Below, in pieces: positions 26,115 through 39,845 of a DNA stretch of 64,000 nucleotides. The DNA comes from Prunella strophiata. Lineage: Eukaryota; Chordata; Aves; Passeriformes; Prunellidae. Position 1 is the stretch's first letter; every line of letters starts with the position of its first letter. The DNA lies in assembly GCA_036583965.1 (NCBI GenBank), contig JAZBQD010000030.1:51399551-51463550 (forward strand), in the 5' to 3' direction. The notes beneath the pieces were generated by a model. The model searched no databases and was not told the DNA's origin. It worked only from the letters and a program-made list of their open reading frames with translations. The position numbers and the translations under genes are program-made.

Positions 26115-26578
26115 CTTGTAAGGTTTCTGCCTTTTCAAAATTGTAACAAATCTGTCCTGGTTTAAGTACTAGACTAAGCATTGTTGTCTTTATGTTGACT
26201 ATGTTTCATTAAATTTTCAATTAAGGACTAGGTATAATGTTTCATATTAGTAGCTCATGGTAGTATATTGCTAATACCTACTGGTTTCGTGTTGCAATTC
26301 CTATGAATTCTTTAGAAACATGCAGTCTTGTAGTTAAAGGAAACAAAGTAATGTAGGTGTTCCAGTAGTGCAATGTCTACTCTGACAAGATTTAGCTTTG
26401 AAAACAAGCCAGCTAATAAGGTGTGGGCTGAATTTAAACTGTCTTATCTAGTTTTAGGGTTGCTTCAACAAAATAGTTTAATCTCTTTAGTTACTGAGAT
26501 TTTGTTCATTATCAAGTAATCCTAGATGAGGTCTGATACACTACTTACTATGTGACAATTTTTATGTTGGTTGGTATT

Positions 26579-26644
26579 AGTCTGTACTATGGTATACTTA
26601 TTAAACGCATCAGTCTGTACTATGGTATACTTATTAAACTCATC
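26579..26644. repeat. 33-bp tandem duplication
   Basis: Two adjacent 33-bp copies (26579-26611 and 26612-26644) differ at one position (ACGCATC versus ACTCATC). They lie in the CKAP2-NEK3 intergenic space, just upstream of the NEK3 CpG island. It is a recent local slippage duplication with no obvious function. Confidence 0.9.
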
Positions 26645-26729
26645 AGTTTAGTTGTGTTTGTTCTTTAATTAAAGGTTAAAGCTATTTAGTCCGTTCTTGA
26701 AAGTGAGCTGCCCAAGCAGAACACTGCCA

Positions 26730-27019
26730 CATTTCCCATGTTTCCGTGTCTGGCCCCGTTCAGCGGAGCAGCGGCGCCGCGCCCCCAGGCGGGCCGGGCC
26801 GCCAGGGCCGCTCCCGCCGCTGCGGGCGGGGCCGCCGCTGCCGCCCTTCTCCTTCCCCAGCCTCCGCCTTCCTCCTTCCCCAGCCTCCGCCCTTCTCCTT
26901 CCCCAGCCTCCGCCCTTCTCCTTCCCCAGCCTCCGCCCTTCTCCCCAGCCTCCCCCAGGCCAGGCGGGCGCGGGCAGCCCGCGGCGAGCGCGGCCTTGTG
27001 CCCGGGCCTGCCCGCTGAG
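26730..27019 (+). promoter_or_regulatory. NEK3 CpG-island promoter and untranslated exon 1
   Basis: A sharply bounded GC/CpG-rich block begins about 600 bp after the CKAP2 poly(A) signal. It ends with CTGAG followed by GTGAGT, a strong donor at 27020, so the first untranslated NEK3 exon probably ends at 27019. It would splice to an acceptor ending TTTTTTCATGCAG at 28245, about 100 bp upstream of the NEK3 ATG. No TATA box is seen. The block contains a pyrimidine-rich minisatellite (separate entry). Long open frames in it are by-products of base composition. Confidence 0.65.
26844..26958. repeat. 23-bp GC-rich minisatellite in NEK3 promoter
   Basis: About 4.8 head-to-tail copies of a 23-bp unit (CCCTTCTCCTTCCCCAGCCT plus CCG) run from 26844. 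Four full units come first, the second with a small permutation, and the last is truncated. The repeat is strongly strand-asymmetric (pyrimidines on the plus strand) and sits within the CpG island. Confidence 0.9.
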
Positions 27020-27284
27020 GTGAGTCCCCGGTGAGCCTTGAGGGGCTTGGGGCGGGCTTGGGCTGCTCCTCTGCAGCGTGAAGGAAATAAAGAGCTTATC
27101 AACCCCTTATCACACCCTGTGTGCACACAGTGTGCAGAGGATGCTTGAGTTATGGATAACCGACTGAAAAGCACAGAGATTTTGAAAAAGGATAATGGCC
27201 CCCCTGCTGCATGAGAGACTCTCCAGGAGCTGGGTTTTTAGCAGGAAAGGGAATCATGTGTGAGTTTCAGCAGCTGTGGGAGCT

Positions 27285-27565
27285 CTCAGGAGGGCTGGGA
27301 CAGCTCAGTATTGGAGGAGAGGACACAACCTCACACTGCCCTGGGACTTTCAGGTTGGATGTCAGGAAGATTTTCTTCACGGAAGAGCTGATTAGACATT
27401 GGCATGGGCTGCCCGGGGAGGTGGTAGAATCGCCATCCCTGGAGGTGTTTAACTGGATGTGGCACTCAGTGCCATGGTCTAGGTTGACATAGTGTTGGGT
27501 CATGGGTGTTGGGCTGGACTTAATGATCTCCGAGGTATTTTCCAACCTCATTGATTCTGTGATCC
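27285..27565 (+). mobile_element. CR1 LINE 3' end in NEK3 intron 1
   Basis: A forward CR1 3' terminus contains TTGGATGTCAGGAAGATTTT, a TGGCATGGGCTGCCCGGGGA block, CCATCCCTGGAGGTG and GGGCTGGACTTAATGATCTC, and finishes in GATTCTGTGAT, the usual CR1 octamer tail. It is followed directly by a second, older CR1 piece. Confidence 0.85.
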
Positions 27566-27569
27566 CCTG

Positions 27570-27846
27570 TGGCAGTCTAAATATAGCAATAGGATGACTG
27601 GGAACATTTCAAAAGTGCACAAGGGAAAGTTTACACTAGACATTAGGAAGAATCTATTTACTGAGAGGGTTGAACATTGGAACAAAATTCTCAGAGAAGT
27701 GGTCAATGCCCTAAACCTGTTAGTGTTCAAGGAACATTGTCACAATGCCATTGTCACACTAGTTTAACTTCTGGTCACCCCTGGAGTGGTCAGGTAGTTG
27801 CACTAGATGACCATGGTCCCTTGCAACTAAAATATTATATTCTATA
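27570..27846 (+). mobile_element. Second, older CR1 LINE piece
   Basis: Immediately after the preceding element is a more diverged CR1-like stretch (TAGACATTAGGAAGAATCTA, a GAGAAGTGGTCAATGCCC block, GTTGCACTAGATGACCATGG) ending in ATATTATATTCTAT. The different divergence suggests two independent insertions in tandem within NEK3 intron 1. Confidence 0.7.
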
Positions 27847-28346
27847 TCCTTCAGTTCTTGAAGTCTTTGCACAATAACTTTTAGCAGTTTGATACTGGTT
27901 ATGCTGTTTTAGGGGAGAATTGTCACTGGAAGCTTTAAGCTTCTTGTTTGTATTACTATGCCTGTGAGTTTTCTTTAGTGTGAGAAAACCACCAGCAGGA
28001 GTGCAGGTAACAAAAAGATGTGAAGTTGTAAGTCTGTATTTGACATTTTCTAAGAGCTTGAGCATTTTAAATTTAAAAATGCATAAATAGCACCATAATG
28101 TTTCAAGTTTTACTTTCTGGAGGCCTCATCTTCAGTAAAATCAAGGTAACAGTGCAGGGAAGTGTCTCATGGTAATGGCTGGACAGTTGCATACCCACAT
28201 TTGTCACCCCTTCTTGTTATTTTGTTTGGGTCTTTTTTCATGCAGATTATATTAAGAGAAAAAATTTAAAAAGTGTTAAGGTAATGACAAAGTTTAGAAG
28301 ATAATCCTGTGAATGCAGAAAAGTGTTGGAACTGGATTTATAAAGA

Positions 28347-31300
28347 ATGGAAGGTTACAACGTGTTGAAAGTACTAGGAGAGGGATCCTTTGGCAGAGCT
28401 CTCCTAGTTCATCATAGAAACAGTGACCAGAAGTATGTAATGAAGGAAATAAGGCTTCCAATGGTAAGTGTGACACAAACATCACCTCACCCACCACTTA
28501 AAAAAGAAAAATTAAAAAATACTAATTCTGGGTGTATTTTTGAAACACTGAACAGTTTTTCTGAGAGTTTTGTGTATTAGACAGGTGTGTAGTATGATTA
28601 CTGTATAACTACATCTTGAGCTGATGTTGTTGGTACTAAGTGAAGTACATGGTTAGATATTGGGATTTTGGGAAATGTAGCAGGTATGAAGATGCTTAGA
28701 ATGAAATCCCTGTTCCCACTGGAATAATCCCTTGGCTGGATTGCCATTGATTTCACTAAAATGCAAATTTCATCTTCACGTCTAATGAGGAAATGAGTGT
28801 CGTATTACTGCTGGTAGTCAGCTATTTGGGTTACATTCTCTGCACTCAGCTGAGCTAAAACTCACAAAATGGGAGGCACTGGCTTTCTGAGGCCAAATCT
28901 CAGCAAGACCTGGGCACTTGGCCTTATATTGAGTTCATGCAGACTATCAGCTTTCAAAGTCAGTGTGTGCTGCTTTGTTATATAGTTCTGCACTTTTAAA
29001 ATAGAAAACATCATTAATTGAAATAGAAAAAGATTCTTTCAAATTAAAACAAACCAACAAAATACCAAATGTCCAAAAACCCAAATAAGTCTTCAGCTAG
29101 TAATAAACCACAGCTTAAAAGATGGGGCTTTTAAAGTTTTAAATTACTTAAAATAACTGAAGAACAATTCTTAAAATATTTTTCTTTGGAAAGTGGGGCA
29201 CTTTATGTGTGTATGTGAAAATTTGTTAGTGTGAAATTTATAGTAAGTATATTTATATTTTCAGTCTTCATCTGGTGTAGAGAATTCTAGGAAGGAAGCT
29301 GTTCTTTTGGCTAAAATGAAGCATCCAAATATCGTTGCCTTTAAAGAATCATTTGAAGGTAAATATAGAAAAATTAAATTCCTTCATTTGTTTGAAGTTG
29401 CATACTCCTCAGGGATTGAGATTACTTTCTTTTTTTGTTTATAGTATGTATTGTAAACAAAATACATGTTTATTGTAACAACACATAGCATGTCAGAGCT
29501 TTCCAGTAAAAAGTATAACATATAGTAAAAAATCAATACATATCCTGCCAATGAAAATACTAAATATTTTTAAATTACCAAACATTTAGCTGATGGACAT
29601 CTGTATATAGTGATGGAATATTGTGACGATGGAGATCTAATGCAAAAGATTAAACACCAAGGAGGAAATTTGTTCCCTGAAGACACGGTAAGAAAATACA
29701 TTGTTTTAAATCAACGGGGCTGGGAATCCTCTTCCATGTAAACTGAATCATGCTGAATAAACCAAATTGGAGATATGCAAACATCTTGATAAACAAAGTC
29801 ACTTACAGATAGAATTGGAGAATTACTGCTTTTATGGTTTCCAGCAGATCAGGACAAGAATTGGAGTGAAAGGAATAAAAAAAGAAATTGCTACTTGTAT
29901 CTGAAAATTGCTCACATAGTGTGAAAACCAGTCAGGTTTGTATGCAATTAAGTAGGAATTTTACACAACAATTCAGGCAGAATTCAAAGCATAGTAAGAG
30001 TACTGCAAATGGAAAGTGAACAAACCACTCTGGTAAGATAAATAAAGCTAACCAGGAGAATAAATGCCTGCTTTTTATGTAGCAATTGAACCATTTAGTT
30101 TAAACCATTCAGCATGTGCTAACTCCTTTTACCAGAAAAGTTATAAAATTACTTAGGAGAAGGTTCAAAGGGACATTGTCATGAATAGAAGCTACTTCCT
30201 GCTACAATTAGGAGCATCATCTTCATTAAAATGAAAGGACCAGAAACCTCAGCTAATTGAAGATTTAGATTTTCTATGCACCTTTAAGAGTTTTCTTTTG
30301 TGCTGAGAAAGGAACAACACATTTTTAGAAACAGTACATTATTTCCATGTGAGTTTTGGTTTTTTTAGTTATTTGGTGTCTTGGGTTTTTTTTCTATTTG
30401 CCAATTTACTGTGTAACTTTAGTAAACTTGTTTATAAAATGACCATCAGCTAAAGCTCCAGGTAGTGATTCCCAGCTTCATTATTGCTATATATTATTAG
30501 AGCTTTTTGGACACAGGTAATAAACATTCCTTCTGCCATGTTAAAATATAATCTGTTTTAAAGAACTGTCTTTCATACTGGTTGGAGGCTGTTATGCTGG
30601 AGTTACTTTTAACACCCAGATATTCTAAATATGATTTTGCTTTCCTAGTTTTTTTTAATCTATTAGTAAACTATTCATTATATTGAGCACTGAGCTGTTA
30701 TAACTCTTGGCTACTCTTTTTCAGATCCTTCACTGGTTTGTGCAGATGTGCCTGGCTGTGAAGCACATCCATGATAGACGTGTGCTGCACAGGGATATAA
30801 AATCCAAGGTGAACAGAGCAAGTTTTGTTGCCATTAATAAACTCTACTGCATGCAAAAGTTAAACCCTGTCTTTCGTCATTTCCCATGACTGCTAAGTTC
30901 TGTGGTTTTTATTTAGGGCTAAGAATATCATGTAAATGAAATTGTTGAGTTCATGGGATGATGTAACACTGTGGGTGTAAACATCATCTAAGTATAGCTC
31001 TATCCTTCATATCCACACTGCTGATAGCACCAATTGCTTGTGACACTGCATATAACTTAAAATAATTACAGAACTATAAAAAGTGTATGGATTATGCAGT
31101 TTGAAAATATCTTGCCTCACAATTTTTTCTTTTTCACTCTTCCCTGTTAGAAAGAGGGAAATTCAGAAGAAAGTGGACCCTTGGTTTGAGCATAGCATAG
31201 AGATTAAGGCAGTTCTAAATTCTGATTCTTCCTCTGCTACTGATGCTGAGGCCTTAGGCCCACAAAACCTTTCTGTTTTGGTAGAAGTATTAGGAGAAGC

Positions 31301-34300
31301 AAGTAAAAAGAAATACAAAGACAAAATATCAGAAGTGGGTATTGCTGTATTTTCTGTATATCCAAACTGCAGCGGTGATTCATAGAAGAATATTTAAGTA
31401 TGTTAATCTTTGCTCTTGAAATGCAGAATGTCTTCCTCACTCAAAGTGGAAAAGTCAAGTTGGGAGATTTTGGATCTGCACGCCTTCTTGCACAGTATGT
31501 GGACATCCCAGCTTGATCTCAGTGGTGTCAAGTTATATTTTACCACTGACAAACAGTACAGAATTCATAAATCATTACTTTTCACCTGGCATTTCTTCTT
31601 TGTCGTTTCATTAGTCCAATGTCATACGCCTGCACCTATGTGGGAACTCCTTATTATGTACCTCCAGAAATATGGGAAAGTCTGCCATACAACAACAAAA
31701 GGTACTTGTGTTTTTAGTGGTCACAAATAATACCTTACTGATGGATGGGGTTTTTTTTTATTGCTATCTCAATCTGGCTATGTGGCTTATCCATATGTGT
31801 TTCAGAGAAGATACTGAGCTGAAGAAAATTTGCAAAGAGATAATTACATTTTTTTATAGATTATAGTGCATAAATTCCTCTTTATTTAGGCAGCTGAGAG
31901 CACAGTATCTTTAGTCCTAGAAGTCTGAAAAACAGTGTGCAGACCTCTGTTTCTTTGGGAGAGTAAATACATACATACTTGTGTGTATATTTTAGGTGTG
32001 TATATATCCACAAACATAAGTATGTGTTCACATCTTTTTGCTGTTGTTATTTTTTGGGGGATGGTTGTTTGGATGATGGTTGAGGGATGATTTTTAACAT
32101 CTTCATGCCAGTCTTGATAATGGCACAGAATGAATTACTTAGATTTACAGAGCCCAGTTATTCTGGTCCTTATGCAACAACTGTGATTGATTTTCCAGGG
32201 GAGGTAAGAAACCTTCTACAGTCCAAGTTGTTTCCTGCTCTTCTTTCAAGAAGGGCTTCAGTTGCTTCTTGTGCAAATGGCAGTACTCACTTTTGGTGGA
32301 AAATGATGGGTTTTTTTCTCAGTAGAATTCTTTTTGGCAGCACCAGAATTTGATCTCTCAGAATTAGGATTATGTGGCTGCCATTTGGTGTTAAGGGCCA
32401 TAGAATACAAAGGCTTTCAAATGCAGAAGGATAAATATTGTTGGAGCAAATTACTTGAAAGACATCCTAGGAATAAAAAGCCAACTGCAACTGTATGATA
32501 GTCAACTTTTTTTACATCAGGGTAGGATAAAATAAGCAAGAACATTTCCATTTAGGAGAGGTTAAACACATAATTATATTGTCTTTTATGGTTATTTACA
32601 TTTATTTTTAGCTTATTCAGCTCAGTTATGTACACAGATTAAATCTCACGCTTTTAAGCAAGATACTAAATTGTCATTTCTGGCTCAAAATTTTTCATCT
32701 CTCTCTACATCTACAGTGATATATGGTCTCTGGGGTGTATTCTGTATGAGCTGTGCACTCTGAAACACCCGGTGAGTACAGCTTTATTGCCATGAGAAAA
32801 GTTTTGGAATTCCTTGAAACTTAATTAGCAGTTAGCTGTACAATGGAGTTGACTGAAGTGCTTGCTGCTGCTTCCGAAAGAGGGAAGTATTGCTCCACCC
32901 TTCCTATGCCTCCTCCACTATATGCTTCTGTTTCAGCAGTTCTTGGGACCTACTAGACCCTTCTGTAGAAGACTATTTTCAAATTTGTTAGAAAGCAATT
33001 GGTTTTTTAATTGGTTAATTTTCCTCAATATCAATGAGGTGATCTGGGCATATTGAATCCAGCAGCTGCAAGGCTGGTTCCAGGTACCTGCAGTTGCAAG
33101 AGCACAGCATTTTACAGGATCAAGATAATCCCAGGACATAGTGACAAAGACACTAAAAATCTTTGCTAATGAAAATACATTGTGTGCAAGTACAGCAAAA
33201 TGTAGTAAGCAATAAGCATTTTTGTCACTTGCATCAGTGATACACCTTTGCTTATTCTTCAGATCAAACAAATCACCGTCCAAGCCCATTCTCCTGTTGG
33301 AACAGTGGGGACCTTGATGAATGAATCTGTCTTTCTGTCATTTCTGGGATACTGTCTTTTACAGTGTTGTTGCTGTGTTTCTTATGTGTTGACATCCTCT
33401 GGCTTCTCTGTACAGGCACATAGGTAAAATGAGAGCCCTTATCAGGATATGTTTGTTTTGCAGGAAAATGAGATACTAATTGAGGGTCATTTTGTCTTAG
33501 TTTTTTATAAGCATCAGTTTCCTTTCATTGAGCTAATAGTGTATCTTGAAATCAGAGAACCACAGAATATTCTGAGTTGGAAAGAGCCCACAAGGATCAT
33601 CAAAGTCCCAGCTCCTGACACTGCAAAGGACAGGCCCAAGAGTGACACATATGCCCGAGAGCATTGTTCACATCCTGTGTATCAGCAAAAGGTTCTCCAC
33701 AGCTGCAGGTGCTAACTGTGCAAGAGTGTAGAAGCTTACACTGATGTGACTGAGTGATAAGGGAGCCTGTGCATAGGGATGTGTAAGCCTAAGTAGATCT
33801 GTGGCAAGTCTTTGGCAGTGTCATGGCTATTGGGGCAGAGCTCAGAGCTGGGGTTCCAAGGAAGGGGAGTATTCTTTCCTTGTTAGCAGTGTTGTGTGAA
33901 GAGTTGTGTGTCTGGTTTGATGTGATGGTCATGTATGTTCTTGCATAATCTATCAGAGGTTATACAAAAGGATGACACTCCGTGGGTGCTTGGCACCCTG
34001 CACCCAAGCCAGTGGAGTATAATCAAACTTCCTGCATGGGAGTTACAAGTTCTCAGACATTAGATTTGCAAGAGGATGTTTGTGCTTTTACAGGCTACTT
34101 TTGATGATTTTTTTAAATCAAAGTCTCCATATTTCCGAGCTTACTGTTTCACTCTTGCAGTTCTAGTCTGATCTCAAATATATGAGTCAGTGAATTTGAT
34201 TCTTATACAAATAAAATTCAAACAATCATAAATTTATAGGAATAATTCCTATCTGCTTTTCAGTTGCAGAAGTTATCTTAAATTATGTCAGCTACTTTTT

Positions 34301-37300
34301 ACCTTATGCTTAAACTCTATGTTCTAATATTAATTTATTTTTAATGCAGTTTCAAGCCAACAGCTGGAAACATCTCATCCTTAAGATATGCAAAGGGTCC
34401 TATGATCCACTTCCATCTCACTATTCCTATGAACTTCATTACTTAATAAAACAGATGTTTAAGAGAAATCCCCAGAATCGTCCATCAGCCAGTACTATTC
34501 TTGCAAGAGGCTGCCTAACCAAACTTGTGAAAAATTGTTTGCCTTCTGAGGTATGATGTATTCTTTGTCTCTAGATTTAAGCAATACTGTCTACATTTTA
34601 GATACTAAATCCTTTTCCTTTGTAGTTTGTTAGTGTATAGCTATAAAATGTAGTGTTGTGTGGCTCCTACTCTAAAATACATACTGTTGTAGACTTATCA
34701 GAAAACTTGAGTTTTTAAAAGTGTCTCTTTTGAAAATTATAGTTGGATATTGACATGATGCTAGTAAAATTACATATTGTTAGCTGGAACAGTGCACTTG
34801 TATAGTGAGTCTATTTTTAACAAATAGTACGTGCAATAATTTGAAGAATTTTAAAATGATACAGTACTTGCATCTCTTCATACACATTTCAGATTGCAAA
34901 TGAGTTTGAGCAGATATTAAAGGAAACCAAGAAACATGAAGGCAATGCAGCAAGACAAAAGGGTAAGTCAGTAACATTTTTGTTGATGTAAGGAATGACA
35001 AAATTAGTAGGAAATATAAGATCTTAAATACAGCTATGAAACATTAGCATTATGTGTCCAAATCTAATTTTAATTATTTCAAAATCTAATATTATTGAAC
35101 TTACATGGAAAAATGCTTGAAGGGTGTAAATTACATTCCTACATAAGTGGAGTGCAAAGCTGCAATATATGTATTGTAAGTCTTAAGACTTGTGCTAGAA
35201 ATAAACTTTCCAGTTTTAGAATCAGCAAAACTTTTAACAGTGGAATGTATTTTAAATATGACAGTTCTTTCTTTCCCAGAATATGGTGAAGCAAGTTATG
35301 TTCATTATTTAATTTTTAGAGAGAGAATGTTGGACTTTCTTCTTCTGTATAAATTTAGCTACACCACAATTAGTGCCCATTTGGAACAGAATAGTAGCAG
35401 GACTGTTGAGAATGAACTGTGTTATCAGAAGTGTGAAGAAGCTGTCACGTAATTGTCATTGCTTGGTTTAGAGGCATTGCTGTCATACCTCTGGAATACC
35501 ACCTTACTACAAATGTTTGCTAAAGGTGTTAACTCTTGGATCTGTTCCTTAATGTGTCAGGTCGTGTCATGGCTGGTGGAAGCTCAAACAGTAAGACAGA
35601 AAATAGAGTAAGTATTCAAATATAAATATAACATATGTATTTTAGTAATTTAGAATATTCTGTATTGTAGAAAAGTTTCTAGTGAAAATTATTCCTATGC
35701 TAAACCATAAATCAGCCTATTAGTGTTCAAATTGCAGTTTTCCTGTGTGTTTCCCACCATTCTAACTTTTTGATTCTTCGCATGTTTAGTTTAGTTCCAA
35801 AGTGGGGTTTTTTTATAATCCTGTCAAAACAAAACCCAACCAGAAAAAAAACTTCTCTTGTCTTTCTAATTTTTTTTTTTTTTTTTTTTTTTTGATACTG
35901 CAGAAGATTATCCGTTGTCTTTTCTTTTGGGACGCATTTAGAAGTGGCTGCTGTGGAAACAGTCTAGTCTGGACATAGTTCTCACCAGGTTTTAGGGCCC
36001 ATATGAGATTTCAGGAGAGGAGAATTAAATCACAGGTGGGCAAGATGTCCCCTGTGAGTACATTACCATAGTCTGACTCAGCCATATTTGGTATATTTTT
36101 AAAAAGTGTGTTGCCCTGGGGCTTATTTTATTTTCTTTTCATAGACCTGTCAATCTGAGAAGTTTAATATTTGGGTGCATCTTGTTTCCCCTGGGAATGT
36201 AAATAATTTATATTGCATGTGTTCTTAAATGTTAAAAAAAAACCCAAAGGAGAAATCACACCAAATAACTGTGTGTGCTTAGCTTCAGACACTGAGGTTG
36301 TCTGTCATGGGCATGCAGTGTGAAATACAGTGCAATAATAGGTAGTGTGCAATTGCATTTGGCTTCAAAATGTTAGTGGTTTAGTTTTCACATCTTCCAA
36401 TCTTTAGGCCAGGTATTTTATAGCAAAACTGAAATAATTAATGCCATGTTAATATGACTGCTTTGTCTTTCTTGACAGCAAGGATAATAATTTAATACAG
36501 CCTTTACTCTTTTAAAGCAAAGGAAAGATGAAAGTAGCAAGCAGAGCCCCTTAGAAAGGAAAAATGCTGAGGTTTTGAATGAAGGCACAAGGGAACAAAG
36601 GAAATCTTATCAAGAAGGTAAGTTTTAAAGTTTTAAAGCTGATGCACTTCCTTCTGTGTACTGGTATCTACATGTCAGTGATACAGCCATTGAAATAGGT
36701 GGCTCGAACTAGTCTCAGGTAACTCAAGGCAAGAAAACCATGGCACCATCAGTTATTTCTGCAAGTACCTTGATTCATACTGCTCATCTGAGATTAAAAT
36801 AAAAATGTAAAAATTCTCTTGTCAAAGTAATAAAAAATGACTGTTTGAAAACATTTGGAATAGAGTAAATGTATGGGGAACACTTTCTAGTTGAGATTTG
36901 CACCCATAGAATCCAACATCACTGCTAGTTAAGTGATTCTTAGTACTACTTTGCCTGGACAGGGCAGTCTGGACATGAAATCAAGTTAGATGGTGGTTAT
37001 CATAGATTTTTTTTGTTACAATTATAATATCAGCTTCTGCTGTCCTCCCAGGAGGTACTGATCTGTCACACACCCACAGGAGGCAATGGGAAAAGAGGAT
37101 CTCCAATACTGTGCTGGATGTCCTGGAAAATGCGTCCTTGCTTTCTTCCAGTTTTACACCTGAAGAGACTGAAAGTAAGATTTAATTAAATATGCTTTTA
37201 ATTCAAGTAATGTCAGTGATTCTTTACAGATTTTAAAAGCCAAAACTTTACACAGCATGTTTAAAATTACGTTAAAATAATTTAAAAATACTTCATTAAC

Positions 37301-39772
37301 GAACACTCAAAAAGTTCACTGTGCTGAAGAGAATTTCTTTGAGGTTTTGTGTGACAGGAAGATTGCAAAGAGTGATGAAACCGACAGATAACATTAGCAA
37401 CCCTAAAATTATAATCACTGCTAAGAAATTATCCTACAGTCCTCCTTTTAATACACCATTTGTGGAGGTAGCAGGGAGGAATTCATTTGGTCCAGAATGC
37501 AACCACCTGGCTTTCAAGTACAGCATACTATTGGGAGCATAAAACATCTACATCTCTACTTCTGTTGTGATTTAACATACAGGTTAAGGCCAGTGAGAAG
37601 AACTATCAATGATGTGCCTCAGATGTGAGGCAGAGACTTTTCTTTCTTTTTTATTAAAATACTTATCATGAGGTTTCTTCTGAGAAAGATTTCCATTTTA
37701 AAATGCCCCTCACTGATGCAATTGTTATGATTATTTAATGTGATTCTGGATGTGTGTTCTAGGTAAATGTGAATAAATGCTGTGGAAATAAATAATCAAG
37801 ACATGAGTAGTCAGAAAATTCCCAAGCTGTGGCAGGAATGTTATATGACAGTTATGCGCAGGGCAAGGAGAGTGGTCAAAGGAATGCATGTGTTTAAATG
37901 TTCCACTATTAAAAGGCACAGAAACATCCTCAGGCTTCATTTTGAGACTTGCAGAGCCACCACATAAGTTTGCTGAGACTCTGCCTCCTCACACCCCTCA
38001 GCCAGTTCCTGCAGGTTCCCTGGCCACAAGGAGGTTCCCACTGTTTCCTCAGTTTGTTGAGAGGGCAGTGGTGTGACAGATGGAGTTATTTAGACTCTTT
38101 TCTTCCTGTTTCTTCCTGTTTCTCTTTTCTCTCTTGAATGTGACCTTGAATGTAATCCACACTGCTAATGCAATTTAATGTAAATAGCATTCATGAATTA
38201 TTTTATACCCAGGTGGTGGTGTTATAAACTACAGTGAAAACAGACCACGGAAGCAGTGGAACAAGGAACCCCCTGAGACCCTGATGAACATGCTCAGCAA
38301 TGCAGATGTCAGCTTAGCATTTAAAACATACACAATTTATACACCAGGTAAATCCCTATTTTCTGGGCAAACATTTTTGCAAACAGGTTTATTAATAAAG
38401 GCTCTTTTTTTTTCCCCATACATAGCTCCTATGTACACAAATTGTGCACCTGAGTTCAGATCACAGCAGTCTACTTTTTGGGGTTTTTTTAAGTTTACCA
38501 AGTGAAATGTGGACTTAAAAAAGCCAAGTTTGGAATTCATAAGTGACTGTACTGTACATCTCCACTACAGCTCTTCATGATGGACTTTCACTTGCAGCCC
38601 AATGGCTGAATGAGGTTGTGACAAAGCACAGATGCCTGCTATGTGCTCCCTCCCTCCCACTGAGCTGTGTGGTGTGTGTGTGTTAGGGAGATGCAGGAAA
38701 TGCACTGTAGCCCCATCAGGTAAATCCCCCCATCACTAAGGCAGTGGTGCCCTGCTTTGAGGGCAGGATGGTCAGATGGCACAGCTGAGGAGAGCTGCAG
38801 TCTACAGATGTGCACAGCCACAGTCCCAAGTACTTGTTCTGCACTTCAGTTGCCTTACTAGTTTATCTTCCCACCTAAAATGGGTAACAACTTATCCTGG
38901 AATCTGCTACAAACTGGGGATGAGTTAGACTATTTTGTATTTATATTCTTAATAGTTTTACTTTAAAATATTTTGATGACATTTTAATTTTTATGTTTTC
39001 AAAGCTTCTGAAAACATATTAAGGGGTCCACTTTCTGATGAAAGCAAAGCATCAGATGAAGTAGATGGTGAACATGAAGCTGTTGTCATAGATTCTGAGA
39101 GACTTGAACCTAGATCTGATGAAGATGACACGTATGTCCAAGTGATGTCCTTGCATTTATGTTTTCTTTGTTCCTCAAAGAGATTTTTCCATAACAACAT
39201 TCCCCTGAAAAGAAAAAAAATATTATTTTTCTCAGCATCTAAATCCATCCCTCTCTTGCATAATAAAATTGAAATTTAATAGCATTTGATATCTTACAAT
39301 GTATGAACAAAAATGCTGTGATTTTTTGATGTGTATGTTTTAAGGGTGGTTCTCAGATTCTCAGAATCTCAGTTTGTGTCACTGTTTATTTTTGTGGCAC
39401 CTGGAGATGACTACACAGGGCAGTATTGCTGCAGTTCAGCTGCAGGCTGTCAATTATCAACACATTTGCAGTCTCTTAATATATTTGTATTTGCTTTTGA
39501 TGAAACTTACTTTTGTAAATTTCATAGAGAACATCTATTGGTTCTTTAATCACAGTGGGGCAAGAAGTAAGTCTCTTGTGCTGATATTTTTAACATAATT
39601 TATCCTAATTACAGGGTAATTTCTTTGGGGGAAAAGAAATTTTTAAAAGATTTTTAAAGTTGTATTTTGCTTTTCAAAATAACATTTTTTGAAATCTATT
39701 TTTAGGGACTTTGAGGAAGATGACCCAGACTGGGTGTCAGAACTGCAAATGGTATTGAAACAGAGTGACTGA
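28347..39772 (+). CDS. NEK3: NEK3, NIMA-related serine/threonine kinase 3
   Basis: NEK3 is a cytoplasmic NIMA-family kinase linked in mammals to prolactin/VAV signalling, cell migration and microtubule acetylation. Coding exons: 28347-28463, 29265-29358, 29590-29687, 30725-30808, 31427-31494, 31615-31701, 32717-32771, 34350-34550, 34893-34962, 35561-35607, 36518-36617, 37052-37174, 38213-38347, 39005-39131, 39706-39772. All phases agree and they give 490 aa (human about 506). Kinase domain, about residues 4-255: glycine loop GEGSFG at 11-16, catalytic Lys33, HRD at 125-127, DFG at 145-147, and GTPYYVPPE ending the activation segment. All catalytic residues are present. The hinge reads CDDGDL rather than CDGGDL. 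The non-catalytic tail carries the NEK3-type blocks RRQWEK, KQW and TYTIYTPG and an acidic end ([12 protein letters not shown]). Exons 11-13 of the tail diverge most. Neighbour to paralogue NEK5 in the same orientation. Confidence 0.96.
33545..33720 (-). mobile_element. CR1 LINE fragment in NEK3 intron
   Basis: The sequence from AACCACAGAATATTCTGAGT through GGAAAGAGCCCACAAGGATC is the reverse complement of a CR1 3' end. It lies in the NEK3 intron between exons ending 32771 and starting 34350. The inner end is approximate. Confidence 0.7.
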
Positions 39773-39845
39773 AAACCTGAACTTACCTGCAATGAGTGAA
39801 GTTAGATGTGCTGGTATCCAAGTTGTTGTTAATAACTGATTATTC

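Noticed and set aside
26697..27174. Pro-rich frames of about 90-160 codons near the NEK3 promoter
   Set aside because: They are generated by the 23-bp minisatellite and CpG composition, and are open in several phases on both strands.
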